This document shows positions 35,215 to 44,569 of a DNA stretch of 64,000 nucleotides, one piece after another. The translations under genes and the position numbers were made by a program. Location of the stretch: NCBI GenBank assembly GCA_937923605.1, contig CALDTY010000003.1, positions 150,534 through 214,533 on the forward strand, given 5' to 3'. The DNA is from Candidatus Absconditabacterales bacterium. Its GTDB lineage: Bacteria > Patescibacteriota > Gracilibacteria > Absconditabacterales > Absconditicoccaceae. Within the stretch, counting starts at the first letter, position 1, and each line of letters starts with the position of its first letter. The notes under the pieces are model-generated. The model saw nothing but the letters and a program-made list of their open reading frames with translations. It ran no database searches and was not told where the DNA came from.

Positions 35215-36114
35215 TTACAATTCAGGACAGCCAATGATGTCTTTGTTGGACTGTACGCTTAACAGAGGGATATTATTTCCTGCACCAAGGTTGTTAGATG
35301 CTAAAGTAATTATATTAGATCCATTAAGCTTTAGTGGATTTTTATATACCGTCATTCCTTTTCTCATTTTTAATGTCGTAATGCTAATTGCTTTGAATCC
35401 TTTGTGATTCATGTTAAATACATTTTCTTGTTTAGCTTCACTCACATATGCTTTACCTATATTCATTCTGACAACAAGGTCAGATATGTCAGGCTTATGA
35501 TGAATCGATACAGATGGAATAATGACAGCGTCATATCCCATTTCAAGAGTTGAACTATTAATTTCATTTGGTCTTCTCATGATATCGAGAGATTTTTTAT
35601 AAAGTTCAAATCCTTCATAATACTCATCAACTGGAGTGATAATTACTCTATACATGCCACCAGTAGAAAAGACACTTACAGAATTCGTTGATGCATGATG
35701 TACCATATCATTAAAAGCAATGCCACTATCTTCGCCATGATCATGTCCTTCAATATCAACTAAATTTGTTTTCTGTGCTTTTCTATCATATTCTCTCAGA
35801 ATGTTAAACAAACCAACGACTCCAAAGTCAGGAGGTGTTATTTTGTTAAATTCAAGTGTACCTTCATTTTCTTTGATAAAGGCATTTAGTTTATGGTGGT
35901 CTTGACCTGCCATACATTTTACACTTGGATCTCTTAGTAAGATAGGTATCTGAGATACATTTCTCTTGTAGTGCTGAATTACTTCTCTTTGTATATTAGT
36001 TCCTCCAAGTAAAGGGTTAGTCAATTGTTGAAAGTCTAATGCCTTATGTATCGCTAGAAAAATAGTTGCTATCGATATACTATTTGATGGTTTATTGAAT
36101 ACTTCGTGATTCAT
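35215..36114 (-). CDS. Hypothetical UGA-free protein paired with a cyclase-like gene
   Basis: A 299-residue soluble protein with about twenty glycines, all GGN. Clusters of His and Asp (MAGQDHHKLNAF, DIEGHDHGEDSG, MVHHASTN, SVSIHHKPDISD) could bind metal. It lies 10 bp downstream of the cyclase-like gene on the same strand, so they probably act together. I cannot assign a family. The absence of UGA in so many glycine codons makes it likely that the gene came from a standard-code organism. Confidence 0.7.
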   Translation of the reverse strand: MNHEVFNKPSNSISIATIFLAIHKALDFQQLTNPLLGGTNIQREVIQHYKRNVSQIPILLRDPSVKCMAGQDHHKLNAFIKENEGTLEFNKITPPDFGVVGLFNILREYDRKAQKTNLVDIEGHDHGEDSGIAFNDMVHHASTNSVSVFSTGGMYRVIITPVDEYYEGFELYKKSLDIMRRPNEINSSTLEMGYDAVIIPSVSIHHKPDISDLVVRMNIGKAYVSEAKQENVFNMNHKGFKAISITTLKMRKGMTVYKNPLKLNGSNIITLASNNLGAGNNIPLLSVQSNKDIIGCPEL

Positions 36115-36124
36115 ATGTTGATTT

Positions 36125-36838
36125 TTATAATTTGAAATTTTTTATTAATTTGATTGTTGATGGGACGGCATCCATTTTTGGATAAGCTGATGGGGTGATA
36201 TTTATTTTGTAGCTTCCATCTTGTATTTTCATTGGAATATATACTAACTCAGTAATGGTGTTTTCATATCTCCAATGATTATTATAAAAAAATGCTTTAT
36301 GTGCCATCATGAGTCCAGCTGAATTTTCTCTTTCTACACTTGGTAAATCAGTTACAAAATGATTTACTTTATTTCCTATCCATTTCATAGCTTCATTGCT
36401 AAAATAAATTGGATTAGTATTAGAAAAAGAATCAATTTTCTTGTTTAATGCTCGAACAACTAAACAGTCTACATCTTTTAATTGTTCTTCATTTACTACA
36501 TCTAGTAGATTTTCAAGTGTAATAACCGAGTCAATTTCGCCGTCAATATTACTACTAATTTTAGTGTTTTTAACAGTAGTTAGAAGACTATTCATCAAAA
36601 AAGGCATTTTAATGTTATGAATATATGGGCCATCGTTTACAACATGTCTACAAGATTCGGTATGAGTTGTAATGCCATGAACCATTACACCATCAATAAT
36701 GTAATTGTTAAATGACTTTCCTGCTTTGATTGAAGTTTCACCATATCCTTCGATATTCATCGGATAGGTTTTGTAAAGTTCTAAACCACCGTAAGCATCG
36801 ACGGTTCCCACAGCTCGTGTAATGTTAAAGATTTCCAT
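36125..36838 (-). CDS. Putative cyclase/kynurenine-formamidase-like metal hydrolase, UGA-free
   Basis: A 237-residue protein that resembles the cyclase family (pfam04199-type). It has VHGITTHTESCRHVV near residue 53, similar to the HTGTHxDAxxH metal site, and LPSVERENSAGLMMAHKAFF near residue 165, similar to the family's later D-S-x-H segment. Members hydrolyse amide or lactone bonds. About thirteen glycines are all GGN. It starts a leftward operon of three UGA-free genes. Family assignment is by motif resemblance only, and the expected Asp in the metal motif appears as Glu. Confidence 0.55.
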   Translation of the reverse strand: MEIFNITRAVGTVDAYGGLELYKTYPMNIEGYGETSIKAGKSFNNYIIDGVMVHGITTHTESCRHVVNDGPYIHNIKMPFLMNSLLTTVKNTKISSNIDGEIDSVITLENLLDVVNEEQLKDVDCLVVRALNKKIDSFSNTNPIYFSNEAMKWIGNKVNHFVTDLPSVERENSAGLMMAHKAFFYNNHWRYENTITELVYIPMKIQDGSYKINITPSAYPKMDAVPSTIKLIKNFKL

Positions 36839-36917
36839 TCTTATTTAATTTTATTGTTAGGTAATATTATTTTTATTTTAGATTAGTTTACATTATTGCA
36901 ATTAAACTTCAAGAGTA
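36839..36917. promoter_or_regulatory. Divergent intergenic segment upstream of the UGA-free operon
   Basis: An A/T-rich stretch that must hold the leftward promoter of the cyclase-like operon. No box better than an A/T-rich -10 is clear. Confidence 0.3.
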
Positions 36918-37107
36918 TTGACAATTAGTTGATAAAACTATTCTAGTTGTTATGTCTTGCAATTTTACTGTATATCATCAAAAACAAAGTATGACATATA
37001 GTGCAGTATTTAATTTCTTCAATTTATATCTTCCAAGTAGGAGGTAGAGTTTTGTAGTAATTATATACTAAATAACTGTATCTTCCTATGTATTGGGAAG
37101 TTTTTTT
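36918..37107 (+). ncRNA. Possible small RNA or leader upstream of the LysE gene
   Basis: TTGACA at 36918 with TATTCT 15 bp later and a CTTCCT/GGGAAG hairpin followed by seven T residues (37082-37107) bound about 160 nt without a normal gene. A 31-codon frame from ATG 36952 is possible but has no support. An AGGAGG-like sequence at about 37039-37044 precedes nothing. It may be a small RNA or an attenuator for the gene at 37189. Confidence 0.35.
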
Positions 37108-37188
37108 AAATCTTACTTATTATTATGTATTTTGCATTCATCTAATCAGAGTAATCTTAAGTTGTCTTTTATTCTTTGATTACTTATT

Positions 37189-37809
37189 ATGGAACATCTA
37201 CGAATGTTATGAACTATCATTTGAATACATGCTTTAGCAGTAATTAGTCCATGACCAGATTTTATTGTTGCAGTTAAAAATTCAATGACACACTGAAGAA
37301 AAATAGGATATTGGACTGCATTGTGATTTGGTTGATGAATAGCTCTACATATCTTCTATTGTTTGATGTGATTGGCGCTAATTATCTCACAATCAATAGT
37401 TGTGTTTACCGTGATTAAGCGATGTTGAGCTTTGTATCTTATGCGACTTTGAGTACAGAGTATAATTTCTAAGCAAGAACAGATCGTTTTGACACAAGAG
37501 TGAATATGAAGTATTGCGTCTATCGTTGCCCTTAAACAGGGATTTCTCACAAATGCACTTAATCCTAAGGCAACATTATTCTTTTTGGGATTGTTTACTG
37601 TAGTTATAAGTCCATCCACTCCTTTTTGGGTGTTACTCATAGCTAGTGGAGTTATGATTTTTAACACAATTTTACGATTTATGTTTGTATCATATATTAG
37701 TACAAATTGATATCTAAAGAAAGTGTTAACTAATTCTTGAGATAGAATATCTAAAGTTTTATGAGTAGGAATGTTTTGAATATGAGGATTAGTATTACTA
37801 AAAGAGTAG
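37189..37809 (+). CDS. LysE/RhtB-family exporter
   Basis: A 206-residue membrane protein with six predicted helices and the family motif SPGPDFIVAVKNSM near residue 20, then LKQGFLTNALNPKATLFFLG near residue 110. LysE-type proteins export amino acids or their derivatives. Many helix glycines are UGA, so this gene is native, in contrast to the UGA-free genes on its left. Substrate is unknown. Confidence 0.88.
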
Positions 37810-37811
37810 TA

Positions 37812-37839
37812 TTGACATTTATAAAAAAATATGTATAAT
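37812..37839 (+). promoter_or_regulatory. Consensus sigma70 promoter of a small RNA
   Basis: A perfect TTGACA (37812) and perfect TATAAT (37834) with a 16-bp spacer. The expected start point is at about 37846, exactly where the RNA's closing stem begins. Confidence 0.85.
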
Positions 37840-37845
37840 TATATC

Positions 37846-37986
37846 ATGTTTCAGTAAGAAATTTCTTTTATTGCTTTTGGGTGTGGTACTTCATAAATTA
37901 TATTATCACAAAAAAGTAACTGAAACAAAAACAAAATTAAAAAGATAACAGATAAGGTTTCGTTCATTCCTTATCTGTTTTCTTTT
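37846..37986 (+). ncRNA. Structured small RNA, about 140 nt
   Basis: A consensus promoter and a strong intrinsic terminator (AACAGATAAGG/CCTTATCTGTT at 37947-37979, then T-rich) define an RNA with no reading frame. Its 5' end TGTTTCAGT (37847-37855) is perfectly complementary to ACTGAAACA (37919-37927). A 9-bp closing stem therefore encloses a 63-nt, mostly unpaired U-rich domain, with the terminator hairpin following. The size and the enclosed bubble recall 6S RNA, but I see no decisive match. It could also be a leader for the membrane protein gene at 38044. Confidence 0.7.
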
Positions 37987-38043
37987 GTGAAAATTAAACT
38001 TGATTCTTAACAAGACAGAAATACTATTTAAAAAAATTAACAT

Positions 38044-38589
38044 ATGCATCAAAAACAAAATATAATAAATAAAATTTGTAATATAACCAAAAACAATAAC
38101 ATTGAATTCTATAGTATGGATACATCTAAAGATATTACTGATTGTTCTTGGATATTGTCTATTGTTGAACAAGAGATCCCAAAAAAGTTATTTGGAGCAG
38201 ATTTTAGAAGTACATATTTTGCAGTACTTTTAGTCTCTTTTGCTTTGAGTGCCATATGGCAACAATCATATATCATTTTGATTATTTATGTCTTTTTCTA
38301 TTACCAGATTGCTTCAAGTAAAAAGAGAAAAATTACATCAGAAGTGAGGGCGACTTTATTTCATAATGAGTTCGACCAAAAAATAAATTATCTTCTATTA
38401 TCTCTTGAGAAACAGCGGAATCTGATTGAAAATGAATACATTTTCATTCGAGATTATCTTGAAGAAAAATATAATATTACTTTTGATGTATATCTTTCTA
38501 TCTATAGATCTTATCAAATAGATGTGAGATTCTTAAGGGACAGATTATACAATGCACAACGAATTAAACAAGACATGAAAAGGGAATAG
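38044..38589 (+). CDS. Membrane protein with long helical C-terminus
   Basis: A 181-residue protein with two adjacent transmembrane helices (TYFAVLLVSFALSAIWQ and YIILIIYVFFYYQIA) and a charged C-terminal helical tail (SEVRATLFHNEFDQKINYL). It has only one glycine, coded GGA, so its code origin cannot be judged. It lies 57 bp after the terminator of the small RNA and is closed by a hairpin at 38578. No family is recognised. Confidence 0.65.
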   Translation: MHQKQNIINKICNITKNNNIEFYSMDTSKDITDCSWILSIVEQEIPKKLFGADFRSTYFAVLLVSFALSAIWQQSYIILIIYVFFYYQIASSKKRKITSEVRATLFHNEFDQKINYLLLSLEKQRNLIENEYIFIRDYLEEKYNITFDVYLSIYRSYQIDVRFLRDRLYNAQRIKQDMKRE

Positions 38590-38612
38590 CGATTTTGCTC
38601 TTTCCTTTTTTA
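38578..38612 (+). terminator. Intrinsic terminator overlapping the gene end
   Basis: AAAGGGAA and TTTCCTTT pair (one G-U), with AGC/GCT inside and GATTTT as loop, followed by T residues. Confidence 0.7.
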
Positions 38613-38693
38613 TATACTTTAAATTCATACTTATTTCTTAGTAATTATATTGGTAAGTAGGTAAACACATTTGTATTTATTTTTCTTTTACAA

Positions 38694-40670
38694 ATGTATA
38701 TTTCAATTCGAAAACATGTGATGAACTATTTTCTATGATCTTTCTTTTTCTTTTTTTGTGCATATCTTCCGATTCAACAAGTGCATGCGCTTACACGATA
38801 TGTTTCAGATGAACAAGCTAATAGATCTTGATCATGATCTATATCTAATCAAGAAGATCTAGCAATGCAAATTGTTGATCTTCAAGATGATTTATGGCAA
38901 AGTAATCTTGGCATAAACCACTCAGTATATAGAGTCTTATTTTGAAGTTGATCTGATCAAGCATTAGGACTTAATCCTTATTCGTTAGTAGATTCTGGTA
39001 TATATTTAGCGGAAATACAACGTGTACAGATGGATGGACCACTACTTTGAACACCAAATTGAACCGCAACCCAACCAAAATTAGATAGCGCTAGTTCTCT
39101 TCAGGATTCTTCTCCATTTCCATATTCCCTATCTGGTCAGCGTTTACGGAATGAAACTATCTGATGATCTAGCTCTGCAAAAAATGCAATTCGTATTGAT
39201 GTATTAACGTGAATTTCTGGATTTTGAGCTTGGTTTGGTGATGTAGAAACAAGGACAGATGGGAATTGAACTCCAGCAGAAGTATTTGTGTACGATGCAT
39301 GATGAGATTTGCTAGGTTCCACAGTCATTTCACCTACGATTTCAGACCAATCAGTTTGCTGATGAGATACAGCGTCATCTAGTCCTAGTGCTTGTTGAAA
39401 TGAAACTACGAGATGGATATGATTCACTTTACAACCATGAGAGCAAGCAAAACATATACTTTTAGTTGTATGAGATGATGATGATCCAGGTGATTGATGA
39501 ACTAATGACTGAAATACAGAGCATATGAGTATGATAGGACCTACGTTCGTGCTTTGATGTAAAGATGATGATTTAGATTGAGTATGTAATGAGGATGATA
39601 TCTGTCCACTTGACCCAAGTAAACAGCTTGATATATGATGTTGATGTAATATTGATGAACCTTTGTGATTGTGAACTCTATGTAAAACTGAAGTAAATAG
39701 CTGTGGATCATTTTGAACCTGAACTATTCAATGTGATTGAACATGTGATGCAATGTCCTTATTGTTGCCAGATCGTTATGATGAGGTTTGTGAAAGTGAA
39801 CCTAATGAATGTGGTATTACTGGGACTTGAAATATAGATTGTAGTTGATCTTGTTATGCTTTCGCACCTGACTTACCTAATTCATATAATACTAGTTGCA
39901 CTAGTGAACCTAACAATTGCTGATCATTTGCCACTGGAACTATAGCTTGTGATTGACGTTGTAATGCTATAAAGCCTATAGATAAAATCGATTGTAATTG
40001 TGATGAATTACCAGCCTTATATTGAGAATATTGCGAATCAGAACTAAATAAGTGTTGAGATTACTGAACATGAATTATCATTTGTGATTGATCTTGTTCT
40101 GCGATTATACCTATTTTACCGTCCGTGTATGGAAATACTTGCTTAAGTGAGCCTAATTGATGTGGAATGATGTGAACTTGATCGATGAGTTGTGATTGAA
40201 CATGTAATGCAAGTAAACTCGATGACAGTATTTGCCCTGAGGATAAAAATGATGTTGTAGATGTTTGAGATGAAAACGCTAATGATAAACTACAAAAAGG
40301 GTGATGATGAAATTTAAGTAAGAATAAGGTCGTTCTCTATTGTTGAGATTGACGCATTGATAATGAAGAAACATGTGATGATTCAAATTATGAGGCTTGA
40401 GATGGATGTGATCAATACTGTAAGATTGAAAAAACAAATAAATATTTATGAGTTTTTGATAGTGTGATAACCTCAAAGAATACACTTAATTCAAGTTCAC
40501 ATAAAATAATCGAGATTTTAGATACTGAACATAGCATAGTTTCACGTGATATTGGTGAAATTAAACAGAATAATGAGGAAGAGTTGCAAGCTAAGATTAA
40601 CATAGTTACCAGTAGTGCAGATAGCCAATTAATGTTACCTAGATTATTGCCTGACACCTGATCTTACTAA
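38694..40670 (+). CDS. Large Cys-rich secreted repeat protein with C-terminal LPDTG
   Basis: A 658-residue secreted protein. The N-terminal signal peptide (YFLGSFFFFCAYLPIQQVHA) is followed by a beta-rich domain with a cohesin/BACON-like pattern to about residue 270. Then come at least six Cys-rich repeats of about 45-60 residues, with the form EPNxCG...C...CDG.CxA (examples: NECGITGTGNIDCSGSCYA, NNCGSFATGTIACDGRCNA). The last residues are LPRLLPDTGSY before TAA. LPDTG is a sortase-type motif but lacks the hydrophobic helix and basic tail that normally follow. UGA is heavily used for glycine. Probably a surface adhesin. Confidence 0.82.
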
Positions 40671-40730
40671 ATTTAGACTATACATTAAAATCAACTTGTA
40701 ACTACAAGGTAAATAATCATATTTCTTTGT

Positions 40731-41042
40731 ATGAAGATTTTAAAATACTTAAGCATAGGTGTTATTTTATTGGCTCAATATGGACACATATCACTTTTCG
40801 CATATAATAATGAATGAGAATATTTTCCTTTGTTTTTACCTACACAAGAACAGCTTATATTAGAAAAAGAATACGTTCAGAGTTACGATGCAGTACAGCA
40901 GAATATGCCTATTCATGAAGGAATTGAACAGGTTAAACGTGAAAATAATCTATGAAAGCAATCCATACCAATACAGTTGCCATCCCAAGAAGCATTTATA
41001 ATGCCGCAATTTCTACCTGAAACGTGAGGAGATATATCATAA
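40731..41042 (+). CDS. Small secreted protein ending LPETG-GDIS
   Basis: A 103-residue protein with a signal peptide (ILKYLSIGVILLAQYGHISL) and a Gln/Pro/Glu-rich mature part. It ends FLPETGGDIS directly before TAA. The LPxTG motif is again at the extreme C-terminus, without membrane anchor, like the adhesin upstream. The first part contains FPLFLPTQEQ, and two LP motifs precede LPETG. The gene lies 60 bp downstream of the adhesin, so the two probably work together on the surface. Confidence 0.7.
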
Positions 41043-41103
41043 ACATAAAATTGAACCTATTGCATTGCCATCATATTTACCTAAAACTTGAGCATTGCTT
41101 TAA
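41002..41103 (+). pseudogene. Out-of-frame remnant encoding an LPKTG tail
   Basis: After the stop of the preceding gene, and overlapping it in another frame, an open stretch without its own start encodes IEPIALPSYLPKTGALL and then TAA. It is a third copy of the same C-terminal LPxTG ending. I read it as the decayed tail of a duplicated gene or the end of a longer form reached by frameshifting. Confidence 0.45.
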
Positions 41104-41116
41104 ATACTTATAGTAT

Positions 41117-41638
41117 ATGAAAACACTAATCCTTTCTAGTTCACTTTCACCAACTTCTCATTCATTTACATTGTGTAAACAAGCCGAGTCTCATTTTAAA
41201 GCAGAAGATTGAATTGATGTGATATTTGTAGATTTGCGTGATTATGATATCGTACCTACTCACAAAGATGAAACAGAGGATATGAAAAAATTATCTGCTC
41301 TTGTTGATAGTGCTGATAATTATATTTTCTGAGTAGCTATTCATAATTATAGTATTAACGATAGTATGAGAATGATCTTAGATACGTCTTTATATGGTGC
41401 TAAGTGAAAATTTTACTGAATTCTTTGTGCAGCGTGATGATCAAATAGTTATTTAGCAACTATGCATCTTACTCAAACATGTATGGTGCATCATCGTATG
41501 ATTCAACTCCCTCGCATTGTGTATGCAACTAATGAAGATTTTGATGATAATCAAAGAATAATTAATCCTGAAATTTGAGAGAGAATAGAAAAGTTTACAC
41601 AAGATTTTACAAATATCGGATCTAAACTTTTAGATTAA
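41117..41638 (+). CDS. NADPH-dependent FMN reductase-like flavoprotein
   Basis: A 173-residue protein with a flavodoxin-like fold. It opens MKTLILSSSLSPTSHSFTLC (phosphate-binding loop SxxxxSxS), has FVDLRDYDIVPT, the second flavin loop YIFGVAIHNYSINDSMR, and KGKFYGILCAAGGSNSYLAT, as in NADPH-dependent FMN reductases. It probably reduces flavins or quinones. The usual NYN of the second loop is present in altered form (HNYS). UGA codons mark several loop glycines. Followed 7 bp later by the ZIP transporter. Confidence 0.78.
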
Positions 41639-41645
41639 TCATTCT

Positions 41646-42461
41646 ATGACCTGACTAACCTTAGTCTTCGTTTATTCATTGATAACAGCACTTTGTACTT
41701 GATTAGGTGCGATTCCATTTCTTTTTTTTAAGAACCTATCAGCTAATACGATTTGAAAATTAAATGCTATTGCAGCATCGTTGATGATTGCGGCTAGTTT
41801 TTGACTCATATATGAAGCTCTTGGATCACGAGAAGTTATTAAAAGTTGAACAAATCGAGCAATATCCGAATCTTATTTTTGAATTCCATTTGTGATACGA
41901 GGAGTTTCAATTTGAGTTTTGGTTGGGTTGTACTTTATTTTACGATCTGAACAAAAATTGGCAAAGTATGAAAATCTTTCTATTGATATGTTAAGATGAT
42001 CTGATGCAAAAAGAGCATTACTCATATTATGAGTAATGACCTTACATTCTTTTTCTGAATGAATTGCAATTTGAGTATCATTTGGGCCGAGTGAAGCGTT
42101 TTGAATTTTTATAGCAATAGCTTTAGCTCTTCATAATATACCAGAATGATTAGCTATTTCTGCAACTATGGTTCCAAAATGAATGAAGCGATGGAAGGCA
42201 TGATTACGAAGTGTATTTTCATCACTTCCTCAGCCATTAATGGCGATTCCAGCTTATTTATTTGTTAATATTTTTGCTCCATTCTTACCTATTTGATTAG
42301 GGTTTGCAGCTTGAGCAATGTTGTGGATGTCATTTAGTGAGTTATTGCCAGAAGCAATACATGATGCAAAAAAAGAGACTGTTGCGACATTTATTACTGT
42401 ATGAATTTTAGTTATGATAGTATTTCAAACTTTATTAGCTAACGGTCGAATAAATGGGTAG
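41646..42461 (+). CDS. ZIP-family metal transporter
   Basis: A 271-residue, eight-helix protein with the ZIP metal-transport signatures TLHSFSEGIAIGVSFG (helix 4) and ALHNIPEGLAIS (helix 5). The His, Glu and Asn residues of the binuclear metal centre are present. ZIP proteins bring zinc, iron or other divalent metals into the cytoplasm. UGA is used for the SEG and PEG glycines. Its stop overlaps the ATG of the CAP-domain gene by 8 bp in another frame, so the two are translationally coupled. Confidence 0.93.
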
Positions 42462-43284
42462 AAGTAGATATATAACTTGAATGGTGATTGCTTTTATGTC
42501 AATATTTCTTTTGTATTGAGGGGTATTTTGAGCTAATGAAACAGCAAAGCTTGAAATTTTTATACGTAATAATATTGAGACTTATTGAAACGAATGGTGA
42601 TTCAAAGTCATGAGTTATTTTCATTTTCTTCGTGCTAAACATCCTGAGAACGAATATATGCAAGATGTGTTATGAGATATGATTGATCTATTTGAATGAA
42701 ACACTAATCAGCAATTATCTAATACTCAAATAGGCACAACTTCTCTTTGGGAATATCCTTGATCGACAAAAAAATTAGTTTCTGAATGAAACTTTGATGA
42801 AGATCTGATAGAAAAAACTCGAATTGATCGAGTGAATAATGATATCAGAATTCCAAGATGATTAACCCCAATACAATCTGAGTATAAATTAAGGGAAACA
42901 GCTAGAGATTGGTCATTGAGTTTGAGAGAGAAATGAGTCGCTGACCATAAGAGATTTTCTTATTCTTGATATTACGATTATAAGGCTATCACAAAGCGAT
43001 TTGCTGATAGAGGTGTTGTATTTAAAAATGTAAATAGAGCTACATCTACCGAAAATATTGGTCGAGCTAGGCACACTTGTGCTTGAGATGATTGTACACA
43101 AAAAGTGATTGATGATATAAAAAGAATTTATGATTATTTTGTAAGTGAAGAGTCCTATAACGGTGTTCATTGGAGAACTATGGTGCATCCAGAGTTCAAG
43201 ATAGTTTGAATTTCTTTTGCAATAGATTATGAAAATGATAAAGTTTTTGCAGTAATGCATTATGGGACTGCTTTAGAAGAATAG
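42454..43284 (+). CDS. Secreted CAP/SCP-like domain protein
   Basis: A 276-residue protein with an N-terminal hydrophobic signal or anchor (VIAFMSIFLLYGGVFG) and a C-terminal CAP domain. LRETARDWSLSLREKG, TSTENIG, YNGVHWRTMVHPEFKIVGIS and FAVMHYG follow the CAP motif order, including the conserved active-site-like His and Glu residues. Bacterial CAP proteins are extracellular, and their roles are not settled. It overlaps the ZIP gene start-to-stop and might bind metal at the cell surface, but that is only context. Confidence 0.85.
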
Positions 43285-43311
43285 AATTGTTTTATATCTT
43301 TTTCTTACAAT

Positions 43312-43710
43312 ATGGAAATAAATCTTCTAGCTTTAGGTGTCGCTGCAGTAGTTGCTTTTTTTATTGGTTTTCTGTGGTATGGTCCTGTATTTTGAAAGAC
43401 ATGGGCTAAGTACATGGGAATGACAGAAGACGATCTTAAGAATTGATGATGATTTACTGATCTTGCTTTGCATTTTTTTACAATCTTAGTAATGATATTT
43501 GTTCATTTTAATGTAATGAATGCATTTGGAGCAGACACTATTCCAGTTGCATTGGAATGAGCCTTCTATACTTGGCTAGGATACTTTTTCATGAGAGAAA
43601 TCGGTTCTGTACTTTGGTCAAAAAATAGAGAATGGGGGCTACTTTGGCTCAATGGAGCATATTGGTTACTAATATTAGTGGCAGTGAGTTTGATTTATGT
43701 AATGATGTAG
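43312..43710 (+). CDS. DUF1761 family membrane protein
   Basis: A 132-residue, four-helix protein. GFLWYGPVFGKTWAKYMGM near residue 20 is typical of DUF1761 proteins, and the C-terminal helix has LLWLNGAYWLLILVAVSLI. The role of the family is unknown. It is followed by an intrinsic terminator and precedes a TrmB-type regulator. UGA glycines occur at helix starts. Confidence 0.8.
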
Positions 43711-43738
43711 TTGAGTATATTCAAATTTTATTCAAAAG

Positions 43739-43765
43739 AATCAAGGTTTCGATCTTGATTTTTTT
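43739..43765 (+). terminator. Intrinsic terminator
   Basis: AATCAAG (43739-43745) pairs with CTTGATT (43754-43760), followed by a T-run. Confidence 0.8.
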
Positions 43766-43825
43766 GCAATTTTTTAGGTTCAAGTATATAGTTATATTAG
43801 GAAGTATTTTATACATTTTTCATAT

Positions 43826-44569
43826 ATGCAAGATAACCTTATAGTAGCTTTACAACAACGAGGAATGAGTGAAAAGGAGGCAAAGATCTATCTTACAGTT
43901 TTGGAATTGTGAAGTGCTCCTGCGAGTACAATAGCAAGGAGGGCGGAAATGAAAAGAGTTACTTGATATGTAATACTAAAGGATTTCATAAGACAAAGAA
44001 TCGCAACAAGTACACAGAAGAAAGGAGTAACATATTTTCAAGTTGTTAATCCAGAACAGTTGCTTCATGAAATTAAAGATAAATATGATGTTTTTAAAAA
44101 ATATATACCTGAATTTCTCGCTATCCAGTCAACTTATGATAGTAAAATGCATGTTGAATTTCATGAATGAATAGAATGACTTAAGTATGTTTACCATGAT
44201 ATGGCTATTTCATGATGAGATATCCTTGCAATCTTGTCTGCAGATGAGGTTCATCCTAAAATGATAGAGTATTTTCTAGATATACATATTCCTGAAAGAA
44301 TACAGCACGAGTCTTTTGCAAAAGTGTTGGTACATGATGATAAAGTAAATAAGCATTACCAAAAGAATGATAAAGAGCGCTTTAGAGAGTCAAGAGTAAT
44401 TGACGGCTCTATTCTAAATTTTGCAAATGAAATTGATCTTTATTGATGAAATAAGGTTGCTTTTTGCATGCGTTGAAATGAAGAAGTGTACGGAGTGATT
44501 GTAAATAGTAAAAAGTTATATGAAACTTTGGAAAGTATTTTTAACTTTATGTGGGCGCAAGCATCTTAA
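43826..44569 (+). CDS. TrmB-family transcriptional regulator
   Basis: A 247-residue protein with an N-terminal winged helix-turn-helix (LQQRGMSEKEAKIYLTVLEL, with GSAPASTIARRAEMKRVTGY as recognition helix) and a C-terminal effector-type domain, the layout of TrmB-like regulators common in CPR. Its stop is followed at once by the ATG of the next gene (TAA then ATG), so it may regulate the two large genes behind it. Ligand unknown. UGA is used in the HTH. Confidence 0.82.

Noticed and set aside
36952..37047. 31-codon ORF in the possible small RNA upstream of the LysE gene
   Set aside because: It has no glycine, no recognisable motif and no start signal, so the interval is better treated as non-coding until conservation is shown.
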